A stretch of 64,000 nt of DNA from Sialis fuliginosa (GCA_961205875.1 OY540812.1:2542001-2606000); one strand, 5' to 3'. Counted from the first letter of the stretch, positions 33,895 to 47,912 are shown. Translations and numbers: made by a program. The notes: generated from the sequence alone by a model not told the origin.

Positions 33895-34570
33895 AATATC
33901 GGTATGGAGAACCATACATGACTTTCATGTTCTTTCTATCTTTTTCAATAATTTTTAAATATAATTTAAAAAAAATATTTTATTTATATAACCTACTATG
34001 TACTATGAATATAAATTTCGTATTACATAAAAACATATACTTGCGACGGTTACAGCAGTTACTGCCATTTGTATATAAATATAATCTAATGTCCTAATGT
34101 CAAAAACATAATACACATTCGTAGAATAACTAATTTGACAATCTGAATTTAGTTACATTTGTTTCCAAGGCAACATGTTAAAATTCAAAAGCACGTACAA
34201 ATAATAAATTAATGCCCCTTAGGTTCAATTGAACTACAAATGTACCAAGTCTTATCAAAATTAGTGAGATAATACTCGCAACGTTCACTTTTTAGACGAT
34301 AAAAGTTACAAAATTTCGAATATTTCCAAAACCCCTAATCCCATTAACACCAAAATCAAAAGGTTTGGAGTACTCACTGACACAAACATTTTCCCCAAAA
34401 ATAATTCAGATCGGTGCATTTTTACAGTAGTTATCGTGAACGAAAAAAAATTCTACATCCAGACACACGCACAGCCGCCATGCGGAAATTAACTTTTCTT
34501 TACGTTTTGAAGTTAGTACAATCAGAATCTGTCATTATCCCGGATACGATTTTTCGACGGTATTACAATG
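33895..34570. repeat. Internal copy of the Tc1-like element, ends missing
   Basis: Matches 27838-28560 closely (tatggagaaccatacatga, aaattagtgagataatactcgc, cgcacagccgccatgcggaa). No terminal inverted repeat is visible at either side. Confidence 0.7.
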
Positions 34571-34822
34571 ATAAATATAAAATCACAATTACCAAAAAAA
34601 AAAATCATGAATAAAATTTAATTTAATACAAACATTCTAAAATCTAAATGACTTAAAGTGCGACCTTGTGTAGGAGGATATTATTGAAGACAACAATGAT
34701 ACTATACGGTGTTAGATTTATTTGCAATAGGAATATTGTGCGGCCGCGGCTAACCAACAGTGTTTGATTAATTAAATTCTGTCTAATCAAAACAATTATG
34801 GATAAGTTTGTGCTAATTGCCG

Positions 34823-34960
34823 AGTGGCCGTCCCGACTCTTGGAGCGCCTTCGGCCGCAAGATGCATGGCCGCCGTACACGCAACTCTCTCGAAGCGCGG
34901 ATCGTTCTTGTTACCATGTTTGTTCTACACCCAACCAGTGGCCATCAAACGGTTAGCAAT
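34823..34960 (+). other. GC-rich island, possible internal exon or conserved element
   Basis: About 125 bp with far higher GC content and complexity than its surroundings. All three forward frames are open across its core. If spliced after CCGAG (AG at 34830-34831) its phase would fit the one-base overhang of the 25982 exon and read VAVPTLGAPSAARCMAAV..., ending before a weak donor (AAACG|gttagc). The product is not recognised. A conserved noncoding element is an equal possibility; a LINE/SINE-like tail starts just after it near 34990. Confidence 0.25.
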
Positions 34961-34989
34961 TTTCTTCCAGAAAATTTAATTTTGATTTT

Positions 34990-35210
34990 TTTTACCCGGG
35001 GATATGAATTTAATCTGTAATAAACCTATTAAACATTGTTTTCACTTATCTCCAACATTAACATACCACAAATTATACTACTAAACCTTTCTCATAGAAT
35101 GCTCTATCTGTTCGTGAAAACCGGAATAAAATCTGTTCAGTAGTTACTGAAAAAATCGTGCACAGACAGACAGTCAGACGCGGCGAGAGGCTTTGTTTTA
35201 TACTAGGTAT
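34990..35210 (+). repeat. Retroposon tail with gtgcacagacagacag
   Basis: cccggggatatgaatttaatctgtaataaacc ... cgtgcacagacagacagtcagacgcggcg; its sister copy is at 53790-53975. Confidence 0.65.
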
Positions 35211-35494
35211 AAATTGTTTTTAAAATATCACCAGACTAAAAAGGTTTAAATTGATTTAGTTAAGTAATATAATATTTTACTAGTAGATACTATATAGGTT
35301 ATACCTATTACCAAGTTTAACAGAATGCTCCTTGAACTAATTGTCAATTAACATTTAAATTTTGTATCGTATTATCAACAGAACCAATTCATTTAATTAA
35401 AGGAATTTTTAATTTTTTACAGTATGGTTTTATAACGTATCTATATTATGTACATTTTTCTATGAGAGCATTTATATAACCTAACAATAAGTAG

Positions 35495-35665
35495 GTATAT
35501 CATACTAGCTGTTATAATTTATAATTAAAGTAGCCTCAGAATCCAAGTTATCTCCCTGCGAAATTTCATAAAAATCGGTTCAGCGGTTTATCCGTGAAGA
35601 GGTAACAGACAAACAGACAGACATAGACAGAGTTACTTTGGCATTTATAATATTAGTATGGATAC
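35495..35665 (+). repeat. Lepidopteran-type retroposon tail
   Basis: gcgaaatttcataaaaatcggttcagcggtttatccgtgaa, a gacagacag run, and the end gcatttataatattagtatgga. This ending is very common in lepidopteran LINE/SINE copies. Confidence 0.65.
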
Positions 35666-36689
35666 AGAGGTTATTTTAGTGTGTAGTTTTAGCTTGTTTC
35701 TGCAATTCCAAAAATGAAAACTGTAGTTGTAAAAGCTAATTGGTGTAGTTAAAAAGAAAATTATGAAAAAGTGTAAAAGTAGAGAAAAAAGGTAACTATA
35801 ATTTTTAAAAGAGAAATATACAAAGTGTAAAGCAGAAAAGTAAAGTTATTTCCAGTTGAAAAATTTTCTTAAAAAAATCCTTGATGAATGACATTTAATT
35901 TACGTTAATAATATATCGAATCTACTTTAAAGGGGCATTTAGCGTTAAAGAAGTAGAAAATTGGTTGATAATACCGGACATAAACGTTGCAGTTATTAAA
36001 CTTATACTGTATCCAACAATAATTTCATAATAATACCTATATGTATTCATTATACTTAAAACAACTTTTAAAACGTAATTAATAATTTAAACTTTTAACT
36101 ATCTTCATTTTCTATTAGATATAATATAATAACAAGATAAATTTCCTGGAACTAGCAGTAATTAAAATGAAGTTTTCCTCGGCTAATTTGAATGGGTAAT
36201 TAGTTTTCTTGTTTTAATGACATTTCATGAATTATATAATTCAACGAAGGTATCAAAGTTTTCAGAACATTATTAAAATTATAATTCCATTTAAGAAATT
36301 TATAATGTACAGTCGCCTGCAGAACTCGTCTGGCACCCTAAAGGCTAGAATCGCTTACAACAGATTCCAAATTTAAAGACAAACATCATCGGTTATCTTT
36401 TTCTACCAAGTTTAATATATTTAAATACTAAAATTCGGAATATCAAATATTTATTGCCACAAAATTTACGTATACAATTATCAATAGATTACATAATAAT
36501 TTAATTGCACAAATATATATGAGTACATATTATAAACGAAGAGTAGTTCTTTATCTAGCAAATGAATTTCTAAATATCTGTCTTTGTTTGATACATGGAG
36601 AAATGATTTAAATATTATAATAATCAAATGGGAGGAGCCTACTAAGTTTGTGATAAACGAAAATGAATACAAACTGCAAGACCATTAAT

Positions 36690-38760
36690 GCAGGTGACTG
36701 TACATAAATCCAGAGCCGGCCTTAGCAAGTCTGACGCCCTGGGCGAGATTTATTTTTCCGCCCTCTCTTCCCCTAAAAAAAATGTAAAAATTCACCGAAA
36801 ATGTCAATTAATATTGATAAAATAACAAGAATAGTTAATATCTCAGCTTGGCGCGATCCTACAGACCCCATTTTTTTTTAAAATATAGTTTATATCATTA
36901 TATTTTATCCTATAAAATGCCCTAAGACCGTCGAGACCTCCTTCCCCTCTTATTAACAAATGAAGTTGATTAATTAACAAATAAATTGAATTGTTAAAAT
37001 CTCAGCTTGGCGCGATCCTATCAGACCTCAAATTTAATCGTTTTTTCTTGGATTTAAAAAAAATTAACAATGTTTATATTTAGCTATATTTTTTGTTTAA
37101 TCGAGTTTAACAGATCGACAAAAATTTAAAGATTAAAAAAAATGTAACTCAAAAATTACCCCACCTGGCTTGGCGCACAAAACAACAAAAAAACTCGTTT
37201 TTTGGACTGAATTATTTTATTACAAACAAAATTTCAAAAAATTAACAAAATGACTTAACTTTTAAAAAATAAAATAATATCGTTTTTTCTTGGACTGAAT
37301 TATTTTATTACAAAAAAAATTAACAAAATGGATTAATACAGTTAAGTCAATTTGACTTAACTTTTCAGAAAATAAAAAAATACCGTTTTTTATGTATTAA
37401 ATTATTTTTAATTACTTCGCATAAAAAAAATTCATTAATTAAATAAAAACAAATGTCAACACAAATTTAAAAATTAAAAAAAAAAAACAATTACCTAAAG
37501 GAAATCATTAATGAAAATGCAACAGTAGAAACACAATGCGTAGACAAAAAATTCGTTAAAATATTCAATCAGTAAATGATCAATGAAAAGAAAAATCTAA
37601 TAAAACTGTACGTTCCGCTCGAATTTGTCTGTGACCGCATCGCCATGGCCCGTGCTTCCCTGCACGGCTCATTGTTCTCACCTCACTTTTGGTTTTTTGT
37701 ATTTCCTTCTTCTTGCTGAACATCCTTTACATTACTGTTCATATTTTTTTATAAATTTTTATATTTACTTCTTCGTTTAAATTTAAACGGTTCAACGGTT
37801 CATGAGTTATGCGTGTGACAAGAATCCAGGAGACAGACATACAGACTAAGGATGCAAACGATCAGTGGTGCATCCAGAAAAAAAATCGGGGGAGGGTTAA
37901 AATTGCATTTTGTAATTATATGTACTTACTTTTTATTTTTTATGTATCACAATTGGGGGGGGGGGGGGGGGGGGGTAAGTAATAAGATCAAGTGAAATAA
38001 AATATAAGAACGATTTTTTTCTGCTTTCAGAAATAATTACATACCTTCCCATATATTTTAAAAATAGCGAGGAAGCAAAATCTATATTTGCAAATTTAAT
38101 AAAGAATTAATATTTAAAGTACAAAAGCGATCAAAGAATTTTTTCTTATTAAAAAAAAAACTAAAAAAAGGTCATTCGATCATTCCTATAATTTTTTTTC
38201 TTATTGAAAAACCTAAAAAAGGTCATTCAAATTTACAAAAAAAAAAATTCTTTGGGGGCCCGCCAATAATTCCAGTCTAGAGGATAGGATGTGGGGCCCA
38301 TGCTACCTTAATTATTGTTTAAGAATCTGTTTATATTTTTCAGTGTTAGTTAAAATTAATTAGCGTGAAATAATAACTTGATTATTTGTTTTGGAGTCCA
38401 ATGAGATTTAGTTTCTAATGTGTGGCCACCTACAATATAATAATAAACACTATGAAGTAGTAATTAGTGGGCCACGTTGAAATGAAATACACAATTAGTA
38501 TGTTTCAGTGATTTTTAGAACATTATAATTAAATTATATTATCTGTGAATTGGTATTACTTATAGCTGGGTGTTAATTAATTCTCGGTTGGTTGGTATCA
38601 TATAAAACAATCGTAAAAATATATTATTATGAGAGAAACGTTTTAAAATATATTCGAATGGTTTTTGGTCGAGTTCTGAACAATTTTACAATCATTTTTG
38701 CAGTCGAGATTCAAAGGTTTTAGACGTTCTGAAACCGAATTACTTATTACTTATTATATA
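36690..38760. other. AT-rich DNA with solitary hAT ends and a long G tract
   Basis: A solitary hAT-like end cagagccggccttagc lies at about 36711-36726 and another (cagtggtgcatccagaaa) at about 37863. Direct repeats of tcagcttggcgcgatcct occur near 36845 and 37003. An uninterrupted G run of over 20 bases lies at about 37955-37976. No gene seen. Confidence 0.45.
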
Positions 38761-38761
38761 A

Positions 38762-39247
38762 GGTAATGGCACCAGTTATGGCCGCTATAAGAGCAAGGTT
38801 TGATGTTTTTGTGATTTTTTTGGAATTATCATGAACTCATGTTACTAGAAAACAAGTAACTCTTTATTTAATCAATTTAATTACCAAAGTCCGCAAATAT
38901 ATAGTTTGTTTTTTTAAATTATAACTTTTTATTTTGTTTATGTTTTTTTCCCCAGTAATGGATAAAGTAAAACCAGTAATGAGCACGCAGTGATGGGCAC
39001 TGATTACAAAATGATAAGTACTACGACACAAAAGATATAAAAGAAAGAATCGTCAAATTTGAAACAATGTAAAGCAGTTGTTATGATAATATAATAATTA
39101 ATAAATATATTATACTAATAATTAGTTTAAATGTCCACAATTTTGACACCTATGAGGCTATTGTCATCAAATCACGCTGTAAGACAGTTAAATGTATATA
39201 GATTAATATTCAGAAATGGTTGTAATCAAATATCAACAAATATTTCA
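38762..39247 (-). repeat. MITE B copy 5, 3'-truncated
   Basis: Starts ggtaatggcaccagttatgg; sequence as in copies 1 and 8; breaks off after caaatatttca. Confidence 0.75.
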
Positions 39248-40116
39248 TATTATGGAGTACAAAGTTAACCATTACATATTTGAACGTGTTTTTTACTCTT
39301 CTTTTCAACAATATGCCACTTATAAAAAAGTTATTTTCGAAAATAATTCAAAAAATAAAAAAATAATGAACCCTCTTAGTATTTCAGCTTAATTAAGCAA
39401 TGGATATGCCTACAATGTATAGGTAGGTATAGACATCCTGCCTTTATCCATATATATAATCCTAATTAAACAGTATCCCATAAAAACTGGGTAAATATGT
39501 TGTTAATTGGTGCACTTTAGTTGTATTCACCATATGGTAACTTTTGCAATAAATTTTATAAGTAATTTTACACCCCCAAACTAAATTATCATATTTTCAA
39601 TATGGTAAAGTATTAATGTTTGTATTTAACATATGTCTTTTATAATTTATAATATTATTTATTTTAATTTATTAGGTGAAAGTCAAAGTATTGTTTTTAA
39701 ACGATTTATTATTTTTTATATAATATCTATAACAAATAATGAGTTAACTTACTTATATAGTTTTAAACTTCCACAGTGATTTTTGATTGAATCGAACCCC
39801 CCTTATAAAAATTATATTTTATCTAATGAACCTGCTATGATTGGCCCATCAGCAAACTCCCATTCCGTCATGTATCCCTTATAAAACAACCCTTTATAAA
39901 ATAAAATTAACTGCACAAAAATGACAAAAAAAAACACAACTGAGTTGATGGTAAAGGGGTAATCCAACCGACAAGAAATACATCTCAGCATATTTTATCT
40001 TTATTTTGAAAGGCTGTACTCAATTTTCAAACTGTATGTACCTATATTGTTTTTCAGTTATAAATTTTCTCATGTGCACTTTTTCGAAGTTTTTCTTCCT
40101 GATGTCACATAAAGAG

Positions 40117-40488
40117 TAGGGGATAGTGGGGTAATTTCGAAAAACTATGGGAAAAATAAAATAAATTAAAACCTGAGTAGGAAACCAATATTAATTATTA
40201 TTATTAATTTTAATAAAGTATGGGGTAGTTATGGACAGTAAGATAATTAAACCTAATGTACTTTGACCACAAGTACACTTATCATCTGCCCAATTGCACA
40301 TTGTAGCACATTACCTAGTCTTCAACAGGAGGATCTTGATATTTTTCATTATAATAACAAAAATTGTCATTTTTTTATCAACATCTTTTTTACTTGGTAC
40401 TTTTTCTTTTGGTTCTTTTCTTTAAAGTGACACTTTTCCTAGTTTTAGTTTTTTTTTACAACGTTCGTCATTACCCCATTCTCCCCTA
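40117..40488. mobile_element. MITE with TAGGGGATAGTGGGGTAA ends
   Basis: Left end taggggatagtggggtaat and right end attaccccattctccccta are imperfect inverted repeats of about 19 bp. About 370 bp, no coding capacity. Confidence 0.65.
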
Positions 40489-41012
40489 CAAGAGCCTTCG
40501 ATCAATCGATTGAATGATGCACTCATTATAAGTTACCTATATAACATCTGAAGTCTATCGGTTTTAATTATATTAATAATAGTTAATAAAACGTTAAAAT
40601 AATTCAGATACCTAATAAAATGAAAAATTAACTTATTCCGTGCCTGGTTTTACATACTTACATAAGATAATAAATTGTAATCAAGTCGGTCGTACTCCTT
40701 TAGCCGAAGGATACGAACTAATTTGATTTCTAATTGGATATTTTGGCAAATGGTGAATTCTTCAAACTATTACAAAGGTTGAATTGTTGATTTTGGCAAG
40801 AACAATACATATATAAATATAATATATATTCTACATCAAGTTATAATAAATAGTCAATTAAATGTTTGTGTTGCAGCAGTCAACAAAATGTTTTCTGTTT
40901 CTAAACTTTTTTTTAATTATTAAAATAATAAGTAAGACACCCTATGTTAACATTTTTATTAATATTTTCATCCGTTAATTGCGTAAGGCTTTTTGGGGCA
41001 AAGGGAAAATAT

Positions 41013-41380
41013 CCGTAAAATCTTATGAAAGAAAGAATGAAGTGTCGGTTGGCCCAATTTTCGACTTTTCATATATTAAAACTATTTGAAAATTTCAAAA
41101 TTCAATTAAACACATTTGAGTTTCTAGGAATACCGTACCATAAAGACGTAACCTACACCTAGAAGACCAGCAATAATCATAAATAGTATTTAGGTTCCGT
41201 AAAATCTTATGAAAGAAAGAATGAAGTGTCAGTTTGCCCAATTTTCGACTTTTCATATATTAAAACTATTTGAAAATTTCAAAATTCAATTAAACGCATT
41301 TGAGTTTCTAGGAATACCGTACCATAAAGACGTAACCTACACCTAGAAGACCAGCAATAATCATAAATAGAATTTAGGTT
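41013..41380 (+). repeat. Recent tandem duplication, unit 184 bp
   Basis: Two copies starting ccgtaaaatcttatgaaaga at 41013 and 41197 differ at only a few positions (for example cggttggccc versus cagtttgccc). The near identity means a recent duplication. Confidence 0.85.
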
Positions 41381-42244
41381 TTCGGTTTTTTTTATGATAT
41401 CAAATCTGTTTCTAAAGAAAAATTAGTACACAAATCCACCACTGGAGCGCACACACAGTTGGCAGCACTGTCCGTTACCATAGATGTACATACTATAACG
41501 TGTATAATGAGCATTCATTTTATTCGCGTGGCTGAACAATGAAACAGTTTGTTTAGGATAATTTATAGGTGTACATGGCGGCACCCCCCCCCCCCTCCCC
41601 CTCCCCCCAATAACCCCGCTATCCGACCAAAACGAATAAAACAAGGGGGAGAGAATTACACTCTTTATTAGCGGCCCTCTCCCCCACCTGATTGGATGTA
41701 ACAAGAATATTATTACATAATACAGAGGGAGGGTTTCGAAGATAGTTAAATATATGTATTTATTTAGTTAATTTGGTTTCGGTTTACCCAACCGTAAGAA
41801 AACTGTACTGTTATTTTTTATTTTTTTTTTAAAACTAGCTGTTACCCGCGACTTCGTGCCCGTGATATTTTTTTATCTAATTAATGTTTATGTTCATCCT
41901 TAGAACGCAAGCTATCTCACTGCCAAATTTCATCAATATTGGTTCAACGGTTGAAAGGTAAAAAAGCAGACATAGAAGCAAAAAGTTACTTTTTTTGTAA
42001 CTTAAATTTTATAAGATTGAAGTTAATACATAAATTAATGTAGTCTCATCTGAAGTTAGGTAATTTACAGAGCTTTTAATAGCTAGATAGATTAAATGAT
42101 ATACCTACTGGAAACTGGCCTAAATTTGCAGCATAATTTTTAAGTACTTTCACATGTTTTGCTGTATTTAAAACAATTGAAATAATTGAGATTTTTTAAA
42201 ATTTTTAATATTTTTTCTTTTTCATTTTCTTTTACTATTTCTTT

Positions 42245-42784
42245 AACAACTTAATTTGATGACAATCGGTCAATGGATGTCAAAATGGTGGAAATTTAAA
42301 CTAATTATTAGTGTAATCTACATATTTATTAATTATTATATTATCATAAAATCTGCTTTAAATTGTTTCAAATTTTACAATTCTTTATTTTATAACTTTT
42401 ATGTCATAGTACTTTACTGGTTATACTTTATCCATTACTGGAGAAAAAACATAAACAAAATAAAAGTCTATAGTTAAAAAAAAACAACTATATTTGCGGT
42501 CTTTAGTAATTGAATTGATTAAATAAACAGTTACTAGTTTTATTAGTAAAAATTACAACAAAAAAACCATTAATTCCAAAAAACAGTAAACCTTACTCTT
42601 AAAGCGGCTAAGATTAATACCAGTGCCTTATTTATTTAATATTTTCATACAAAATATAAATAAATATTATTATTTTTAAATAAAGAGGTGTTTGTTATAT
42701 TAATAAAAATTACAAAAAACATCAATTAATTCCAAATAACAGTAAACCTTGCTCTTAAAGCGGCCAAGACTAATACCAGTGCCT
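42245..42784. repeat. MITE B copy 6 with duplicated right end
   Basis: Family text from cttaatttgatgacaatcgg to aataccagtgcc (42627). A second copy of the last part, with its downstream flank, follows (about 42695-42835, aacagtaaaccttgctctta...aataccagtgcc). This is a local tandem duplication of about 155 bp. Confidence 0.65.
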
Positions 42785-43009
42785 TATTTATTTAATATTT
42801 TCATATAAAATATAAATAAATATTATTATTTTCAAGATCCTTTAGACATTAAAGCATCAAGATTATAAATATAAACTGATCTCATAAATGTCGTTCAACA
42901 TTATTTATTGAATAACATAATTTTCGCGTTGATGAAACTCGATGCATGTTTCCCCGGTATTATTTTTACGGATCTTGTTGTAAATAAACGTAAGTATTGA
43001 CAGTTGAAT

Positions 43010-43160
43010 GGGGTCTCATCGCACCGGCATTAATCGCTCATTATTATTAATTAACAAGCTATAACAAGTGCGCGAGACCGCGAGAAACTAACAACAAAGT
43101 TACAATAAATTTACGATCGCTTTATGATTGGAGGCAGGCCGGTTCATTAGGCTTTATTGT
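43010..43160. promoter_or_regulatory. Candidate conserved noncoding element
   Basis: Block catcgcaccggcattaatcg, attattattaattaacaag, gtgcgcgagaccgcgaga and cgctttatgattggaggc is non-repetitive and carries TAATTA and TTTATGATT cores typical of Hox-regulated enhancers. Inference only. Confidence 0.25.
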
Positions 43161-43169
43161 ATTTATGTG

Positions 43170-45540
43170 TTTATGTGGGCTTGTACAGGGTAGGACTACA
43201 CACTAGGATTGCATCTTGCAATAGATATTGGGTAGTATTTAAGCGCGCAATATTTTAATTACTTTGAGCATTAAATGTATTATATTTGAGCAATAACATT
43301 TTTTAAAGTTCACAAACAAATTATAAAATGTAGCCAGGAGTCTAGTCAGAGACAAAGAAAAATAAAAAGTGAATACATTGAAACCTCATTAGTAGGGGAA
43401 CAGAAGGCAAAACGGCTCACTTAATAAAACACGAGTTTTTCAAAGAAAATATATATGCTTTATTATTGATGTTTTGTAACATTATAAATCAGTCGTTATA
43501 TCTTTATGATATGTATTAATTATTAATTACAGAAAAAAAGATATTGGATGATTTCCAATACCCTCCTTTTGGCCCGTTTTACCTTCATAGCGAGTTAAAA
43601 CGGACCAAATCATCCAATTTTTTTCTGACCTAAATTGTAAAAATTATGTTTTTAATAAAATAAATTATTTAGTGACATCTCTCGCACAAATATACTGCTT
43701 CGTCATCATTGTCATCGATGCCAGCGCACTTACATTGGACCCACAAACGACATCCTGGATATTGCATCCACCCTGTGAATACAAATTAGAGCAGTAAAGA
43801 CACTCGGTGTTATTCTCTTCAGAAGAGCTAGAATCTTTCTTCTTTTTGCTTCTTTTTGTAATTTGTATTTTTATTTGGGGTCTGTTTTGCCTTTTCGGTT
43901 GTTATCAAATCAATCAAAATTTGAAATAAATAAGATATAAAAGTAAAATCATATTAATGTAAAACGAAATTCCTGACACCATATATATTCTGTGCAAAAT
44001 GTGCACAATTTTTTATCCTTTGTTAAAAAACATATGCATGAGAGGGTAAATGGACACTCCTTTATAGGATTTTAAAATCTATAGATCCAGTCCTGATTCT
44101 TCGTGGTTACCTGTTCCATGTAAACGTCTAAATCCGTACGTGTGTGTGTGTGTATACCTGCAGATACCCTGTTGTTGCTAATTGGAACACAAAAACAATT
44201 ATGTGTGTTCAGACTCAGTTCTCAGTTTCAACTTTATTAGTTCCATTGAATACGATATTTGCTCGGTTTGGCTTCTGATTTAGATACTCGAAAAAAATAG
44301 AAAATGTATATCGAATATCGATAGTTAAAATTAACTTAAAATTTCAATTGGTGTAAGGATCGAAAAATCGAAAATTAGTTTTCGGTGCATTTTTTTTTCT
44401 TTATCGATTGGTACCTATATTAATATTTGTCGTTTATTAAGGTTAATTTCTATATTTATAAAAAATGTCGTAAGTTACCTTTAATAATTTTGAAACTCTT
44501 AAATTAGAGAACATATGTGAATTTTAAGCATTTTCTATCTATACAAACAAATTCTTTTTGTCATAATTGGTTCAAATTGTGTTTTGCTCACATTGTAAAG
44601 TCGTGTTTTATCCCTTATTCATAACAATTTAAAATCAACCATCAATATTTGTTTTGAGACGATCGAAAAATAAAATCAGTAGTCTGAGAATATTAATATT
44701 AATAATAAAAATATCGGTCTCATTTTTCATAATGAGAATTTTTAAGGGTTTTTAAAAATATTTTTTTATTAACAGTACTTATAGAAACAATCGGGTACCT
44801 CAGGCGAAATAAATATTCGAGATCTCAATTTTTATATTGAATAAAAGATTTAAAAAAAATCATTTCAATACCTGAATACTTTTTTCGGCTCTTTCTGCAA
44901 TTATGAAAGCAAAAAAAAGTCCTGAAACATATATATAATTTTTCCCTCAGTACGGGCTCTCCCTTTACCGCAGGGTCCTAAGCAGTTGCCTAAAATACCT
45001 ACTATATACAAATTTAAAAATACAGAAGCCAAGAAAGATCAAAATGTTACTGAAAGAATATCATCAAATCTTTTTTTTATGCCGGTGAACAAATATTTTT
45101 CAATATCTCTAAACATTAATGTGTACCTAACTTCTAAAAACAAATTCTTCTCATTCCATTAGTCGGTATAGAGTAGTGTAGAGTGCGTAGTGGCCGCAGA
45201 AGGAGGGGGGGGGGGCTGAATGTGTCAGCACACGACACTTGTAAATAGATAAACTTAGACAGGGTGAACAACATTCTAATATAATTCCGACTACTTTGAT
45301 TTCTTGGTAGGTCTAATCGGATTTGTTAGACGAGCACGCGCTGATGGAAGAGAGAGACATGTGTATACAATTCTCTCTCTTACTCTCTTGTTTTCGTACA
45401 AATATTAAAATGAAAAACAATCGGATGGTAATTTGTATTTTAGGAAGAATATTTCAGATGACGCAAAAACTTTACAGAAAAATAAGAAAATTAATATTTT
45501 TAGATGCTGGAGTAGTAAATAGGGCCTAAAAAATCTTAAA
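43170..45540. other. AT-rich DNA without recognised gene
   Basis: A short inverted pair (gatattggatgatttcc / ccaaatcatccaatttttttc) surrounds 43530-43625. GT run at 44141-44152 and G tract near 45207. Nothing coding. Confidence 0.4.
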
Positions 45541-45959
45541 AGTGTAGGGTTGAGGGTAAATATGAAACACGAAAAAAATGGGATAAAAGTGAAACAAGAT
45601 TGCAACTAAAAAATTATAAAAACTGACATCATCATTAAAGGTTTGTTAAAGCGACCTGAAAATATGAATCGCCTAATAAGTGATGTGTCACCCCTACAGA
45701 TTTCTTCCCTATTAGTCGATGTCAAAACGTGTGAATTAAATTTTAATTCTTTGCACATAACTTTCTGTATAGCTCAGATATTAATTGAAGTTACAATTTC
45801 ACATTGATATGCCACAAAGAAGATAAATCAAAGTTGCCTTTGTAACTTTTCTTTTAATTTTTCGAGAAATATTTCCATTAGAGGCCTGTTTCACTTTTTC
45901 CCAAATTAGAGGTTAAAAATGAAACATACTTTTTTCATTTTTAAAGTCCGTGTTGTATC

Positions 45960-46320
45960 GTACAATTCAAATGACGTAAGTATTTAAAATGGTTATTCAT
46001 AAGCGCATCTAGTAGAAAAAATTAAAGTATGAATTTGTATCGTTAACTGTCAAAAAACCTGAAAGATTTGTATTTTTTTTCACTTTTACCCCAGTTGACC
46101 CTATAGATAATAATTCAATTTAACAGTGTTTGAAGTCAGTATTCTTTTTTTTATTATCTTGGCTCCGAATTCAAAAATTTAATATTTTATACATTTAAGT
46201 TTTTTAGGTTTTTTTAAGTTTTTTATTTTTCCCTTTTGAGTGACGTATCTCGAAGTCCGATTCTGATAAAATTTATATGGGACCACCTTAGGAGTACACT
46301 CTTTCAAACAAAAAAAAAAA
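45960..46320. repeat. Interspersed repeat shared with 59345-59705 (opposite strand)
   Basis: ttttaccccagttgacccta, ataaaatttatatgggacca and gataataattcaatttaaca recur in reverse complement at 59345-59705. Type not determined. Confidence 0.6.
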
Positions 46321-47124
46321 ATCATCTAAATCGGCTCATATTTTTTATAAAAAAATGTACATTGTCGAAATCTCTTATTTTTTTTGTCGGTTAAAAATCG
46401 GACGGTATTAACTTTATTTAAGTCAGTTTTATCGATGCTTTTGCTTGTAATAGACAAAAATATTAAAGTAGTTATTAAAGATTGGAACTTCTTCATAAAA
46501 TATATGTTAATTATTCATTATATATTTCTATAATCTATGGTTTAAATTTCGTACGAGTTTTTAAATTATAATATATGATTCTTTTTATTATAAAGTTATA
46601 AATATCATTAAATGTTTATTAATTAATTACATTTTAATATTTACACAACAAATTTGACTAATAGTCCCAGTATGATAATTTTAAAAACCTAATTAAAATA
46701 GATTTATTTATATTTCCTTTATAACTGATTTATTTATTTAAAGAACACTATTTCAATGTATTATGATACTATATCTTATATGTTTTATGTAATAGATTTA
46801 TAGGGAATTAAGTGTTAAGTGGTTTAAAACGATTAAAACTGTTATAAATAATAATATATATGGATCATTTTTTCTTTAAGTTTAAATATAAAATTATTTT
46901 ATATTTATTGTTAAACTCCAATAACTATGATTTATAATTTTTATAATAATTGAACAATTTGTGCTTTTTCGACATCATAATTTGATAGCTATACATATAG
47001 TCCTTGGTCCCGGCTTTAAATTTTGAAATAAAAAATACTCCTAAAAAATACTTCGTGAGTGGATTCATTTTGGTGTAACCTACAACTTTTTTATTTTTAA
47101 AAATTCTGAGAATTTGGGCGTTTT

Positions 47125-47451
47125 TGATGTGGCATGCGTCAAACATGTCAATTTAACGATAGTTATAAGAAAATTTACGAATAACCCTTTCTTTTTTACT
47201 TGAATTACAAAATTTTATAATGCAAACATCGGGAAATATATTGACCTACAAAAATATTGGAGCATTTAGCGAGACCTACACCCTCAACATGTCAAATTCA
47301 TGATGTTATGTAATTTATAAATAACCGGCTGATTTTTGTACAATTGCTAGATAAATAATAGTACAATTTTATGGTTATTCAGGCCTACAAAAATCAAGGG
47401 TATTTTGCACTGACCTACGCCCTAAACTTTGTTTGACGCATGCCACATCAA
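47125..47451. mobile_element. MITE with TTGATGTGGCATGCGTCAAAC ends
   Basis: Perfect inverted ends: ttgatgtggcatgcgtcaaa and tttgacgcatgccacatcaa. 327 bp. An inner palindromic core gcatgc is in both ends. Target duplication not clear. Confidence 0.75.
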
Positions 47452-47689
47452 GAATTTTCGCACTAGTGACCAGGCTAACCAAAGAACTTTTATGTTCACT
47501 TCATGTTGAGCATATTAGTTTCTATCTCTTTCTGGTTACTTCATTCTCACTTCCTTACACGTTTAAAAAATGACATTATTTAAATTTTTGGTACATTCCA
47601 CCAGAAATTCCATGCATGAATCAACCAATCAACTATTGACTAGAAAATACACATTTTGTTATGATAATCAATAAAACAGATTTTTAATT

Positions 47690-47912
47690 TCGCATTTGCA
47701 CGATAGATGACTTCTTCAAAAAATTATAACCTATTATGCGTACAAATGTTAAACACCCTAATAAATTTTTCGGGATATAAAGTAGTTTATGTCCTTCCTC
47801 AGGACGCAATCTATCTCCCTGCCAAATTTCATAAAGATCGGTTAAGCGGTTTAAACGTGAAATACAGACAGAGTAACTTTCGCATTATTTTATAAATTAA
47901 TATTATATGGAT
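47690..47912 (+). repeat. Retroposon tail
   Basis: ttcctcaggacgcaatctatctccctgcc, cataaagatcggttaagcgg, cagacagagtaactttcgca; ends in a decayed tataaattaatattatatgga. Confidence 0.6.

Noticed and set aside
37955-37976. G run of over 20 bases as a possible functional G-quadruplex
   Set aside because: A homopolymer of this kind is often a sequencing or assembly uncertainty; no context supports a function.
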